Shown in pieces: positions 10,501-20,580 of a DNA stretch of 24,213 nt. The notes below the pieces were generated by a model, which worked only from the letters and a program-made list of their open reading frames with translations, was not told the DNA's origin and ran no database searches. Made by a program: the position numbers and the translations under genes. Each line of letters begins with the position of its first letter. The stretch's first letter is position 1. The DNA lies in the NCBI GenBank assembly GCA_910592205.1, contig CAJVPJ010000470.1, positions 1 to 24,213 on the forward strand, read 5' to 3'. This stretch comes from Paraglomus occultum. Its lineage: Eukaryota; Glomeromycota; Glomeromycetes; Paraglomerales; Paraglomeraceae.

Positions 10501-11189
10501 GTTTGAGGGCAATACTACAATTATTCGAAGCATTGGTTACTAAAGAACAGGACAGGGCCAAGTAAGAATAGAGTTGATAAGAATTATACAAATTGTTACT
10601 GTAACAACAATGGTTAATGTAACATGTGTTTTCGTATTATAGGGAACGTCTATATGAAGCATTGAAACTTTCTAAATCGCTGTGTAATAATCAATTACAA
10701 GCGATAACGCTCACGGTCTTGGGGCCATTGCTATACAAAGCGCAGAACATCCAAGCAGAAAAGACACTGGCTGCCGCATATACGCTGAGCAAGCATGTAG
10801 GAAACAATGTACAGAGTCTCATATCAGGGCGACTATTGACAGGTAAATAACCGTAATACGGCTACTATATAGTTTTGTCACAGCGTTATACTCATGAATA
10901 TCCCTTATATTGCTCAGATATCTATGTTCACCAAGGTCATCAACAACGATACTCTAAACAACTCTCGCTAAATCAACAACACGAACGCGCTATTAATAAT
11001 CTCCTTAATAACTGGAGCATGAAACAAAAAGCTGTGTTGGACTTGGTCAATAGCAACAGTAGCAATAGCAATAATGCTACTACTGTTGATGTCGCTAACG
11101 GAGCTGCTATTACAAATAGTACGAATGCTGCTTCTGATACAAATCAGCAACGGCTTGTAAATGAAAGTAACCGAAGAGTTGGGTGTTAG
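6785..11189 (+). CDS. mau2: Cohesin loading factor MAU2/SCC4-like, Q-rich N-terminus
   Basis: Predicted partner of SCC2/NIPBL that loads cohesin on chromatin in the nucleus. Twelve exons are inferred: 6785-8278, 8380-8397, 8483-8604, 8739-9186, 9392-9596, 9714-9734, 9817-9941, 10037-10180, 10259-10357, 10440-10561, 10643-10842, 10918-11189. The joined frame gives 1089 residues and all phases agree. Residues 1 to about 390 are Gln/Pro-rich and low complexity, with 24 consecutive Gln at 233-256. From about 405 a helical TPR-like array follows the MAU2 order: LWYLSEHYLQ, VEARTRFRLSEILFMYT, AEQHLGNA, NMPNWMYQFLLLRASYF, FDWASKYGLWSHVQVSATLA, LGMINQCVGKFSDAWDYY, and QAEKTLAAAYTLSKHVGNN. The tail is Asn/Ser-rich. 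MAU2 proteins usually lack such a long extension, so this copy is large. Exons 2 (18 nt) and 6 (21 nt) are unusually small. The family call is firm; splice sites of the small exons are the weakest part. Confidence 0.88.
7390..7552 (+). repeat. CAA/CAG repeat encoding polyglutamine
   Basis: Nearly pure caa/cag codons interrupted by a few ata, aat and cgg/cga codons run from about 7390, ending in 24 uninterrupted Gln codons (7481-7552). The mix of CAA and CAG lowers slippage compared with a pure tract. On the minus strand it yields a meaningless leucine-rich open frame. Confidence 0.9.
7951..7998 (+). repeat. 9-bp tandem repeat encoding SLP units
   Basis: The 9-mer tcattaccg is repeated about five times with point changes. 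It encodes Ser-Leu-Pro repeats between the Q-rich extension and the TPR-like region of the cohesin-loader protein. It probably forms a flexible linker. Confidence 0.8.
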
Positions 11190-11685
11190 AAGTGGAGTTT
11201 ATGAAACATTACGGAATGATGGAATATATTAGCATCGATGTGTATGTATTTATTTAAAGATTCTTGTATTTATAGAATATATTAGAGGAAACTATAACTG
11301 ACATTACATGAAATACATGATATTGAAGATATGCTTTTGTAGAAAAAAAAATGGGTGTGTGCGCGTGTGAAGAAAAAGGATTAACGTATGTAAGAGGGGA
11401 CGGTATACAAATACATATATATAATCTAAGAGAAGAACTAACTGTAAATTGATTTATTCAGTAGGCTAAAGTAGATGTTGGTTGCATAGATGCACGTGTA
11501 TGGATACACAGAATGATGCATGTAAATTGTACATTATTCATCTAAACTAATAATAATATCAATAATGCTAACTAACAAATGTCAGTGTTGCTCATTACCA
11601 TTATCATATCATAGAATATCAAAACAAACAAAAGTTACGAGACATTGAAACCAAATAGCACAATACCGTAACAGCTCTGACACAT
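11190..11685. other. Shared 3' intergenic region of two convergent genes
   Basis: About 500 bp of AT-rich DNA separates the stop of the cohesin-loader gene (+) from the stop of the phosphatase gene (-). It must hold both 3' untranslated regions. Several AT-rich words could serve as polyadenylation signals, but none stands out. No gene is seen here. Confidence 0.6.
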
Positions 11686-13424
11686 TCACAAGAAATATAA
11701 CACATTCTCCTATTATAACAGTAAAGATTCCTCGTAAGCACGCACAGTTATCGTCAACACAAGTATAACACCATGTATGACTCACCGGTCTCTCAGATGC
11801 CATGGGTCTCGAACTCTCTCTATCATTCTCGGGCGCAGCATCAAACACGTTAAAAAATCTCTCTCCGTTGACGCCGACTTCTAGTATGGATGCCATATTA
11901 CCACATCTATAACAGTAATTCGGAGCAGACCAGACCGTTGATAGACGGTCATCGTAGAGAACCTGAACGCGTAATACGAGAAGCAATAATTATAAAGAAT
12001 TGATATAGAGTCATGAAGCTATATCATACAGGTTGATCATACAAGTTAATAACACATACCTGATATCCTTCCATACAAAGTTGATGAGCGCGTAGTATAT
12101 GCTCCATGCTATTTATATGAAGGAACTTTTTCACTACTTCACCACCGAAAGTGTAGCCCGCTCCTCTGCATAATAGCAAGTCAATTAAATATGATACAAC
12201 CGGTCAAATAACACTTGTTGGCGTAATAATACCTTGGTGATATTGCAAACTCATCTTTATCCTGGTCTGGATCAGACCATACGAGATCGGCCATTGGACC
12301 TTCATGCGGGATTTCTAATGGACGTTACATGAACAATAAGTAAGACTGGGAATTATATGCATAAAAAGATTTCAGAGATTTTCTCGAGAGATACCGCATC
12401 GATAAAAGCTGCACAGCCATACCTCTGAATCTGTCCAGCGTCTTTATTTGATCAATGCTGTGTATTGAAGGTGAAAGACCTGTGTTACGATGAGAATAAA
12501 CGTCAATGCAAGTTTTAAAACAGATTATCATCATCACTAGACAATAATCATATTTGATAGCTCATGAATTCCCCCTTCACCTCCATGCACGCAGAATATC
12601 TTATCATCAATAACAACAGACAATGTTAAATAATCAAACATGTCTGTGAAATAATGCCAGACATTTGTATTTCCATACTTTCTAACGCATTCGGTATAGA
12701 ATCCATATGTCTGTCAAAAAAAAAAGAGCAAGCGTTAATAGGATTTTCCATCACGAGTTTACTGCAAAGATTGCCAAAAAAACATGCCCTTAAAAATTTT
12801 GCAAGCCTCAACAAAATCCCCCCCTCCTTTTTTCTCTCCCAACCCAGCCCATAGCCGTAATCATCAGCGCAAGTCTCACCTGAGTGACAGCACGCGACTC
12901 GTGATTACCTCTAACGAGCTGCACTCTTTCTGGGTATCTCAGCTTTAAACACGTCAACAGAGATATAGTCTCGATACTAAACAACCCCCTATCAACATAA
13001 TCACCTATAACAACAAACGCATTGTGAGTAAAACGTTCAATAAATAAAAAGGATTTACGTTATCCAAGTGAATACCTAGAAAAAGATAATTGGTGTATGG
13101 ACAGTATCCGCCTATACGAAATATCTCAATCAAATCATAAAACTGGCTGCATGCGTGCGAATAAAAGAAAAAAGAAAAGAATAAGATTAAACTGAACGCG
13201 TCTTCAATGTGTACATTCAACCACTCTTTTCGCTCTCACTCTCACTCTTTTTCTTTTTACCCATGGATATCACCAACCACAGTCACAGGAGCTGATATAT
13301 GGATTACATTACTCTCGCGCATTAGTAATTCCTTGGTTTTCTCACAAATCTCTTTTATCAGAGATTCCGCGAGGAGCTGTTTCTGTAAAAGTTGGGAAAT
13401 ACAAGCGTCGAGATCTAGACCCAT
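11686..13424 (-). CDS. ppg1: PP2A-like Ser/Thr phosphatase, Ppg1 type
   Basis: Dimetal serine/threonine phosphatase of the PPP family. Nine exons on the minus strand: 13424-13261, 13146-13076, 13004-12880, 12710-12581, 12479-12423, 12314-12233, 12165-12060, 11962-11786, 11709-11686, giving 311 residues. All PPP motifs are present: GDIHG (51-55), GDYVDRG (79-85), RGNHES (110-115), HGG (162-164), RAHQ, and [11 protein letters not shown] (257-267). The metal ligands D52, H54, D80, N112 and H162 are kept. [28 protein letters not shown] and [17 protein letters not shown] favour the Ppg1 branch over PP2A, PP4 and PP6. In yeast, Ppg1 works with the Far/STRIPAK-like complex and limits mitophagy; that role is only inferred here. 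The last exon supplies ENVLYFL, keeping the YFL end whose Leu is carboxymethylated in this family. The start at 13424 fits Ppg1 length (MxLDxC); the frame is open further upstream but unlike the family. Confidence 0.93.
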
Positions 13425-15943
13425 GGCAACGCAGTGAAAAAAGTTTAGAGACTGATTCTTGTCGAAAATGTAGAAAGACATTTTACCACGTGACTGCGTT
13501 ACACCATTGCTTCGCGGGATGATTGTGTTGATATCCATGGTAAAAAGAACAATATTTGTAACTGGACAGAGCATGGTTATAATCACATGGTTTTTCTTTG
13601 GTGACAATCTGTGAGCTCCAGACGTTCCTCGCTGCCATGCTCTTGAATTGCTTTTATCATTTTTTTTTAACATTCCGTCCGTAGTGCAGTGTTCTTGCTT
13701 GTCAAAATATATAAAAATCGAGTATATTAACAATGACAAGTGTCTAATCTTTACGTGTGGAACAGACCTGAGCTCAACTCTTTCTTTTTCGCACAAATTA
13801 GTATTAGTAGAGAATAACCCTTCTGAATGCGTTTTCTTATTGGAAATATTTTCAGTAGATTTATCCGCATGTTACGACGCGGATCTTCACTGCATGATCC
13901 ACGTCTTGTATTATTTGTACATTTATGCAAAGTTAAACATAGACATTCTATGGACAAGTCATCTATATTTGGGTCAGAAAATTGTCCACAAATTTAGTGC
14001 GGGGCGAGGATACAAGCATGTTATAAAAGTCTTGACCATAATTATGACACATTTGCGTTATATAATACTCGTTGAAAGCTAAATTTATGTCATTGTTCTC
14101 AATGACAAGCTGGAAATTGACCCAATTAAATGAATTTGTTGTGTTAATGTTTTGCAGAAATTTATCTTAATCTTGGAAAGTCTTTTCAATAGAACTGTTA
14201 GACTATGTTACTCGTATTAGTGTGTTCAGATCATAATGTTGTTGGAGTTGCCATTCTTGCCAAGCATCTTATTAATTCCAAGAAACAAGGATAATGTGAG
14301 TCTTTTAATTTTTATTGCTAATTGTAATACATTATATAGTCACTTTCTTTCTGTTACTATTGAATGGCTGTTCGACTACGCTGTGTTTCATAATTGTAAT
14401 GGGACAAAACCTTTCGACAGAAAAAAAGCTTATTCAATGAAACTTGTCGAAAGCGAGCAACATTCTTGAACTGTTTGATAAGGTTTCTGAGTATTAGTAT
14501 GAGGGGGGGTTTTTTTCATTGGTATGAATATTTATTATTTTGTATTAGTATTTGTTTATTGGCTAAATTTTACAAATGAAAGAAATAAGGCAGGTGAGCC
14601 AGTAATATTAATATATTGTCACCTCAAAAAAGCCTCAAGCACAAAGGTGAGAACCTAACTTGATGAAGCAAAAATAATAATTAATCTCTGTTATTATTAT
14701 TATTATGCATTTTTGATTTAAAATCACAAGTCCAACTTGTCAAAATTAATTATGTTTCCGGTTATTTTTACTTGTACGTTTTTGGTAAGACCAATTGCCC
14801 GTAATTTGCGTAAATGACATGAGAGTTGGATTGTTACTTATAGTCATATTACACTACTAAAGACAGGAACTATTTACACTTTAACTCTCGTTATCAATCT
14901 CGCATATTAATTACGTAAGACCACAGTGAGAATCATATGTACAGCTCCTAACTTGACGTAATAGTAAATTGCCGAAACAGTTGTTTGAATGATTGTGCCG
15001 CAATTAAAATGATGTTATTGGTTACAATGCAGTGGTATGAAACCGACGCCCTATAACAAGTTTTAAATTGCAAACATAATTGACCGCTCCAATTCCAACA
15101 GAATGAGGGGATAACAATAAACGTCTCGCCTATTATTATGCACCGTTTGACCTAGCTGACAAGATGACAATGTTTATTGGCTAGTCAAATTGGTTCTGCT
15201 GAATACGTCTTTGTTGACATGAGATTACGATGACATTTGTCATTATTATTGTCAGTTATGTATGAACAACGGAATTCTAAATTTATCCTCTTTACGTAAA
15301 TGATGATTGGTTAATAACGAGTCAGTTCACGCTGTTGTTTATACGGTATATCACCCCAGTTGTTGTTCTCCATCCAGCATTTACCGCTTGCCTTTATTTG
15401 CCATGTTGGGTTCTTTATTCCATTTGGATCAGTTTCACAAATAATAAACCACTAATCCATAACGTCAACATTCACATGTAACTCGACCTGGTGTACAGAG
15501 TATTACAACAATGAATTGTACTTCATCTCGTTTATGCATAATTAGCGATGGCAAGCGTCATTGGTATATGCGATAAACCCAGAAAAAATGAAACATCTGG
15601 CAAATTGTGGCTTTTGCTATTATCTCTGGTTGTACAGAAACTTGCATTGTACGGGTTATGCGGAAAAAGAAGAAACATTCATTGGTTTGGCTGAACGAAA
15701 AAAAAAAAAAAAGTATATCGTTTTGCGTTGGTTCAAAGGCATATATATGGGCATGGTATGTATGACATGACGCTTTGTTGAATGAGAGCACAACGTATTT
15801 GCTTCACCAGAGGTTTGCTAAAAAGCGGGTATTAAAAAACGTAAACGTAAGCATCGGTAAGGTGCTGTTTTGGCATTTAAAGCAAATCATTCTTTAACTT
15901 GTTACCGTTTGCACGTACCTGAAACATACCAGATTTGCTCTTA
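13425..15943. other. Long intergenic region without a convincing gene
   Basis: The first part holds the 5' region of the phosphatase gene. Open frames here are short, hydrophobic or Lys/Asn/Ile-rich and have no recognisable domain. The longest plus-strand frame (13648-14082, 144 codons) partly mirrors the phosphatase leader on the other strand. Small inverted repeats such as gtcattgttctcaatgac near 14089 are present. No tRNA or rRNA signature was noticed. Confidence 0.5.
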
Positions 15944-16113
15944 CTCCTTCCTCCCTCCTTCTTCCTCCCTCCCTTCTTCCCTCCTTCCTCCCTCCCTTCT
16001 CCCTTCTTCCCTCCTTCCTCCCTCCCTTCTCCCTTCTTCCCTCCTTCCTCCCTCCCTTCTTCCCTCCTTCCTCCCTCCCTTCTCCCTTCTTCCCTCCCCC
16101 CCCCCTTTTTTTT
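15944..16113 (+). repeat. 170-nt pure pyrimidine tract with 30-bp minisatellite
   Basis: Every base from 15944 to 16113 on the plus strand is C or T. Three identical 30-bp units occupy 15971-16000, 16001-16030 and 16031-16060. Partial copies lie before and after, and the tract ends in runs of C and then T. Such homopyrimidine DNA can form triplex (H-DNA) structures and slips during replication. It lies about 1.4 kb beyond the stop codon of the FHA-RING gene and about 2.5 kb upstream of the phosphatase start. Confidence 0.95.
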
Positions 16114-17519
16114 ATGATCGATCTAACGATAAATTTGCTTTCATATAACTTGGATCCCTAGTCGCTTTAACTGCTAACGTTCAAGTAAACATGTCAAGGA
16201 GTTTTTGTGTTCTGTTACCTATATTTCTTGGCTTGCATGGATATCCGAATGACACGAGTGTGCGTGCATCAAACATTCAAGAAATACTATTGTTAGGGAA
16301 TGCAAATCATCCATAGATTTAGTTAGTAATACCAAGAGTTGCATACTTAAACTGTGACTTACACTTGAACTTTGACTATAAAAGAATTAGGATAACTACA
16401 TATTAATATTGTTTATTATTATTAACCGGTGTGGGAATTAATCTCCTGAAGAAAAGGAGGATGGCCGTTTTACTTTCACAGTTCTTTCGGGCAAGTGTTA
16501 ACGATCATCAGTGGTGCATATTACAGCAAATTGTTACCTTTTTTATTGAGAATATTATTAATTCGGTTTACCAATCCAGATTTTAATTTGGATATTTTTA
16601 TTTTTGATAACTAATTAGCGGGGTGTGTGTGTGGTGTGTGTTTAGTGTTCTCTCCTCTCCTCTCCTCCTCCTCCTCCTCCTCTCTGGGTTGAACATATCA
16701 GTTAATCGTCACGTGGTATTTATAATAGTATCATTTACACATGATATGACTAGAAAAGAAAAGAGAGTTGGATATTCAAAATAGAGAAGTAGTATATATC
16801 TCAAGTGATCCAAGTCGAATGAATTATTCGTATTATCAATAAATGTTACATTAGCGATCGATCCATTAATCCCCAAAGCGATCATTAACATCTTCATCGC
16901 TTCTTTGCTCACCTACACAACAGACATCAGACATCAGCCACTTTATCCTCAAAAAACAAGAGGTAATATTTTTATAATAACATGCAAGAGAGACAAGCCT
17001 ATACAAGATTGAAAAAAAAATAATGACAAAAAAAATACTACTAGATAGGATGAGATAACACACTAATGTAAAGATAAAAGACAAAGACAGACACCAAGAC
17101 CTATGAATGAATAACAGAGTACATTTAAAGTGGATTTTTGAATTGTAATTGATTGGATCGAAAAGTGATAAGGAAAAGAGGAGGGGGAGAAGGAAAACGA
17201 AAAGAATTATACAAGAATGAGCCCAAAGATATGCAAAATAAAAAAAAAAGTCCAGGTTACATCTAATAAAAATAATGCTATTCAAACGATCCTTATATAA
17301 AAATAAGGTTCTCGAGTAATCATATATACTCGAGAAACCATAGAAATTACAGACTGCGGATGTTATCAATTCTAACAGCTTAGATACACTATCCACAACA
17401 ATCTACGAATAGTTCTTCAATCTCATATGTATACATTTCTAAGCGCCTCCTCAACTTTTTCTTCCTTAAACTCCCCTCCCACAAACATTAAACTGTATAA
17501 CGTAGAGATTGTGTGTAAC
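16114..17519. other. Region downstream of the FHA-RING gene
   Basis: The segment nearest 17519 should contain the 3' untranslated region of the FHA-RING gene. The plus strand is strikingly purine-rich (A/G) around 16980-17260. This leaves a hydrophobic minus-strand open frame (17396-16866) that I treat as a composition artefact. A short coding-looking piece on the minus strand (about 16912-16866, reading GEQRSDEDVNDRFGD) follows an acceptor-like tgttgtgtag and might be a terminal exon, but no donor in phase was established. Confidence 0.4.
16621..16686 (+). repeat. GT-rich and TCC/TCTCC microsatellites
   Basis: A short gt-rich run (gggtgtgtgtgtggtgtgtg, about 16621-16640) is followed by ctctcctctcctctcc and then a run of six or so tcc triplets to about 16682. 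It is a second pyrimidine-rich tract roughly 500 bp from the larger one. Confidence 0.85.
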
Positions 17520-19798
17520 TTACAGAAAGTTTTCTCCTTCTTTTCTACGTCCAATGACCCTATCGACTCCTTTTCCTTTTACCCTTCGCTCATTCTTATC
17601 CCTGTTTTTCTCTCTGGACACTGCATTTCGCACTTTTTCCTCGTGTTCCCCTCCCACATCTAGTAATATCTCCTCATCACCCTTTAAAAGCTGGCAAGAA
17701 ACAATTCTAAATCTCGGTGCCGCTTCAATCATATCCTCTCCATCATCGCTCATAGCGTCCGAAGAACTACCAGCGTCTTGTCCTGACGCCGATCCACTTC
17801 CTTCCGATCTAACATTTCCTCCCCGAAATGAGAACGAACTGATACCGTCTTCATCCTCCTCGGCAATTTCATCTAACCGCGGAGAGCTTTGCTGTTCGCG
17901 AAGAGAGGGGGCGGTTGCAGATGGACCGCAATCGTCCTCATAATAACTCAGCACTGATTGCATCGGTGACGATGGAAGCGTGCGACTCAGGAGATTTGAA
18001 TCTTCATCGGGTAAACATGATGCGTTTTGACGTCGATAGGGAATCGGAACGGCCTGCGTTGTTGAGGTCGCAGATGATATTGAGGCCGGCGTTGAACTTG
18101 ATTCTGTGGCCGAATATGATGAGTTTGTAGAAATAAGTTTTTGCGAAGAAGTGTCTGGATTTTGTAATATTTTGAACAGTTCCGTTCGCTCAGGTCCGGT
18201 TAATTCACTCAATCTTTTTCCATTAATTGTGATAGAGTCAAGAGAAAGAATCCCAGAATTAGACCGTGAATTTGTGGATTCTGTTTCTTCTATCTTTTCT
18301 TTTCCTTCACTTTTTTCACCATCTTCATCTTTTGATTCACTCGGCTTTGTTGCATCCTTATCATGTTCTGCCAAGACTTGTTCCCAGTCTACCGAGTTGT
18401 CAATAGCATCGTCTAGATTAGCGTAGCTTCGACATAAAGGACATAGAAATGCGGGATGATTCGTCAAAAGGGGCCGTATACATTTGTAGTGAAAGACGTG
18501 CGAGCATGGAGCGAGGAAGAGTGCTTGACATGGGCCGATGCCGCATAGACAAATGCAGCAATCTTGTGTTTGGTGTTTAAAGGCATCTGGACCAGTTAGG
18601 GCTTTGAGTTGTTTCATTGCGTTGATGCTGGTGTTGGAGTGAATGTGTAAAGTGTATTATTAGCGCAGCTCGACAAACACATAAATAAGAATCGGCATAG
18701 CCGTAGGGATACGGTACTATGCACCGGTTCTGTGAATAACAGCATATCTTTCATCCTCTCTCCTTTATTCTCTATAGCGCTGCTCTCGCATTCTCAATCA
18801 CCACCACCACCACTCTTTGTTAATATATCTATGGTCCATTCTTACCTAAATTCATTAACCTTGTGTTGCCACGACCGATTTAATTCTATGCGCATCTTCA
18901 CACATCGATATATTTCTATGAAAAAGACACGGTAAGAAGAGTTTAGATACATTAAAGCGTTCAAAATGTGTCCCAAACCCTAACCAGTACGCCCAACGAC
19001 CCAACGAATACAACAGTAGCATTTCGATATTATTGCTATTCCAGTTGTCGCTTGCTATCCCGGTTATTCGATTTGCATTCCGACACTCCTAGTCACATTT
19101 ATTTTTCACCGATTCACCTACCTTCTGTTCCGCCTTGGTAGTCAACTCCAAGCTGAACAATATCTCCATCTTTCAATGGGTATGGTTTGCTTTCCTGACC
19201 GGGTGCTGATAGTCGCGAGCGATTAAGGAAAGTACCCGAGGACGATTTTGTGTCTCTAATATAAAACTGAAAAAAAGGTCTGGTTAATCGTTATACATGT
19301 TTTTTTCGCATGCACAATGGTTTTTTACGTAGCGCCATACATATATTCCATACTATTATAATATTGAAACGTTTGGCTCTTTTTAATACTACGTTATTTC
19401 CATATAAATAGTATAATATTGTATTGGTTATAGCAACTTGGTTCACGCAACATATTCCAGTATGCACATCGCACCCAGCTACATTTTCCGCTCCCCGAGC
19501 TCTACACAGATGACCACCCACCCACCATACACCTTCTATACAGTAACCTATGTGCTTAACGGGTTCGTTAATAACCAACCTTTCCATTTTCGCTCCATAT
19601 TTCAGCGTGTCCTCTGGAAACTACTTTGCTCTTAAATGTCACTCTATTGGGTAAATTGGCTTTATCCGTGAACCTTCCTATTTTAATGTTTGTACCGTCG
19701 GGCACCTCTCGTTCGATGATGTCAAATTGCAACGAGCGAGGACCCTCCACGTGGGGCACTATACGAATAGAAGGTGTTTGCTCCGGTTGTGGAGACAT
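17520..19798 (-). CDS. dma1: FHA-RING E3 ubiquitin ligase, Dma1/RNF8-like
   Basis: Fungal Dma-type ligases bind phospho-threonine through FHA and act in spindle-checkpoint, septin and septation control. Four exons on the minus strand: 19798-19580, 19266-19122, 18915-18846, 18627-17520, giving 513 residues. The FHA domain spans about residues 30-125, with G41-R42, VVSRGHAEIW (S61, H64), SSSGTFLN (81-88) and DGDIVQLGVDYQGGTEE. EIYRCVKMRIELNRSW links it to the RING-H2 domain at 168-210 (CCIC, APCSHVFHYKCI, CPLC). Its eight zinc ligands are visible. A tail of about 300 residues follows, rich in Ser, Glu and Asp, with no fold recognised; this is longer than I would expect for yeast Dma proteins. 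The start is firm because an in-frame TAA lies three codons upstream. The stop overlaps a strong splice-donor word (GTAAGT), so an additional 3' exon is possible. Confidence 0.92.
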
Positions 19799-19979
19799 TG
19801 TTTTTTATCTAGTCGAGTCGAAGAGGAAATAACTTGTCTTCAGAAACGAGTATGTGAGTGTTTGTTTGCTAACTAGAAGTAATAGATTGCGGAAAAAAAA
19901 GCCAATGGGGCTGAACAAGGCAAAAAGACGAATAGTAAAATATGATAGTTTTGGGAACACAAGATAGGAGCAAGTGAAT

Positions 19980-20013
19980 GGGGGGAGGGGCCGGGGTGGT
20001 GGGGGGGGGGGGG
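19980..20013 (+). repeat. G-rich tract with G-quadruplex potential
   Basis: The segment contains successive G runs, beginning with seven (ggggggagggg, counting g19980), and ends in about 14 consecutive G. Four or more runs of at least three G within 35 nt fit the usual quadruplex pattern on the plus strand, which is the template strand of the FHA-RING gene. Confidence 0.85.
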
Positions 20014-20094
20014 TATAAGGTGAGAGTCGAATTTGGAAACGTGTGGGATGATTTTATTTAGTTTGTTCGGCTATTTGGCTTATTATTATATGTT

Positions 20095-20166
20095 ATTGTT
20101 GTTATTATTATTATTATTATTATTAGTTTTTTTATTAACTTATTATTAGCTGTTATATATATATAT
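20095..20166 (+). repeat. TTA and TA microsatellites
   Basis: A run of tta triplets (about 20100-20124) is followed by further tta-rich sequence and an uninterrupted ta run (about 20155-20166). This is low-complexity DNA with no coding content. Confidence 0.85.
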
Positions 20167-20580
20167 AGTCACAGTATCTCACGTGATTATCGACAATGAA
20201 GTTTCGGATGCAACCATTCTGCATTGTCATTACATGGTTAGACTGAAACAAACCAATATGGATATCAAGCAATTGAAAAAGGGATAGTCAGAGGTATCTG
20301 ATGATATCATCTCTCCCCGAAAAAAAGTGCAGTCGGAGAATAATCAGCACATTCCAAACTTTAATAAATTGCTCAACGGCATCCATACCATAACGTCTTT
20401 TACATCATAATCAGGGCAAAAGAATCGACAAGAGCCACCATGTAGTTTCTACAGTTTTGAAACACCGCCCACATCGTCAATGACCCACATCTCGCTGTTC
20501 CTAATGAGCCAGACACTGATCATTACCCCATTCCAATATCTACGAGGGACAGCCCACACGTGTGATTACAGTGTTCATCG

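Larger units (their letters stand above)
19799..20580 (-). promoter_or_regulatory. Upstream region of the FHA-RING gene with G-run and AT microsatellites
   Basis: The minus-strand gene starts at 19798, so its promoter should lie here. About 180-215 bp upstream there is a G-rich plus-strand segment (19980-20013). Farther out lie TTA triplets (about 20100-20124) and a TA run (about 20155-20166). No clear TATA box or known factor site was identified. The 12-bp palindrome gatgatatcatc lies at 20300-20311. Confidence 0.4.

Noticed and set aside
13425-13796. N-terminal extension of the phosphatase frame upstream of 13424
   Set aside because: Ppg1 proteins begin at MxLDxC; the upstream residues are AT-driven and unlike the family, so this is probably leader sequence.
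13648-14082. 144-codon plus-strand open frame
   Set aside because: No domain, AT-driven composition, and partly antisense to the phosphatase leader.
15870-16148. Plus-strand frames rich in Ser, Leu and Pro
   Set aside because: Produced by the homopyrimidine minisatellite.
16866-17396. 176-codon hydrophobic minus-strand frame resembling a membrane protein
   Set aside because: It mirrors a purine-rich plus strand, so Phe/Leu/Ile/Ser codons arise from composition; there are no conserved motifs.
17520-18617. Start of the RING gene at the internal Met 18617
   Set aside because: An FHA domain upstream joins in phase through three introns with good splice sites and family order (FHA then RING), so the true start is 19798.
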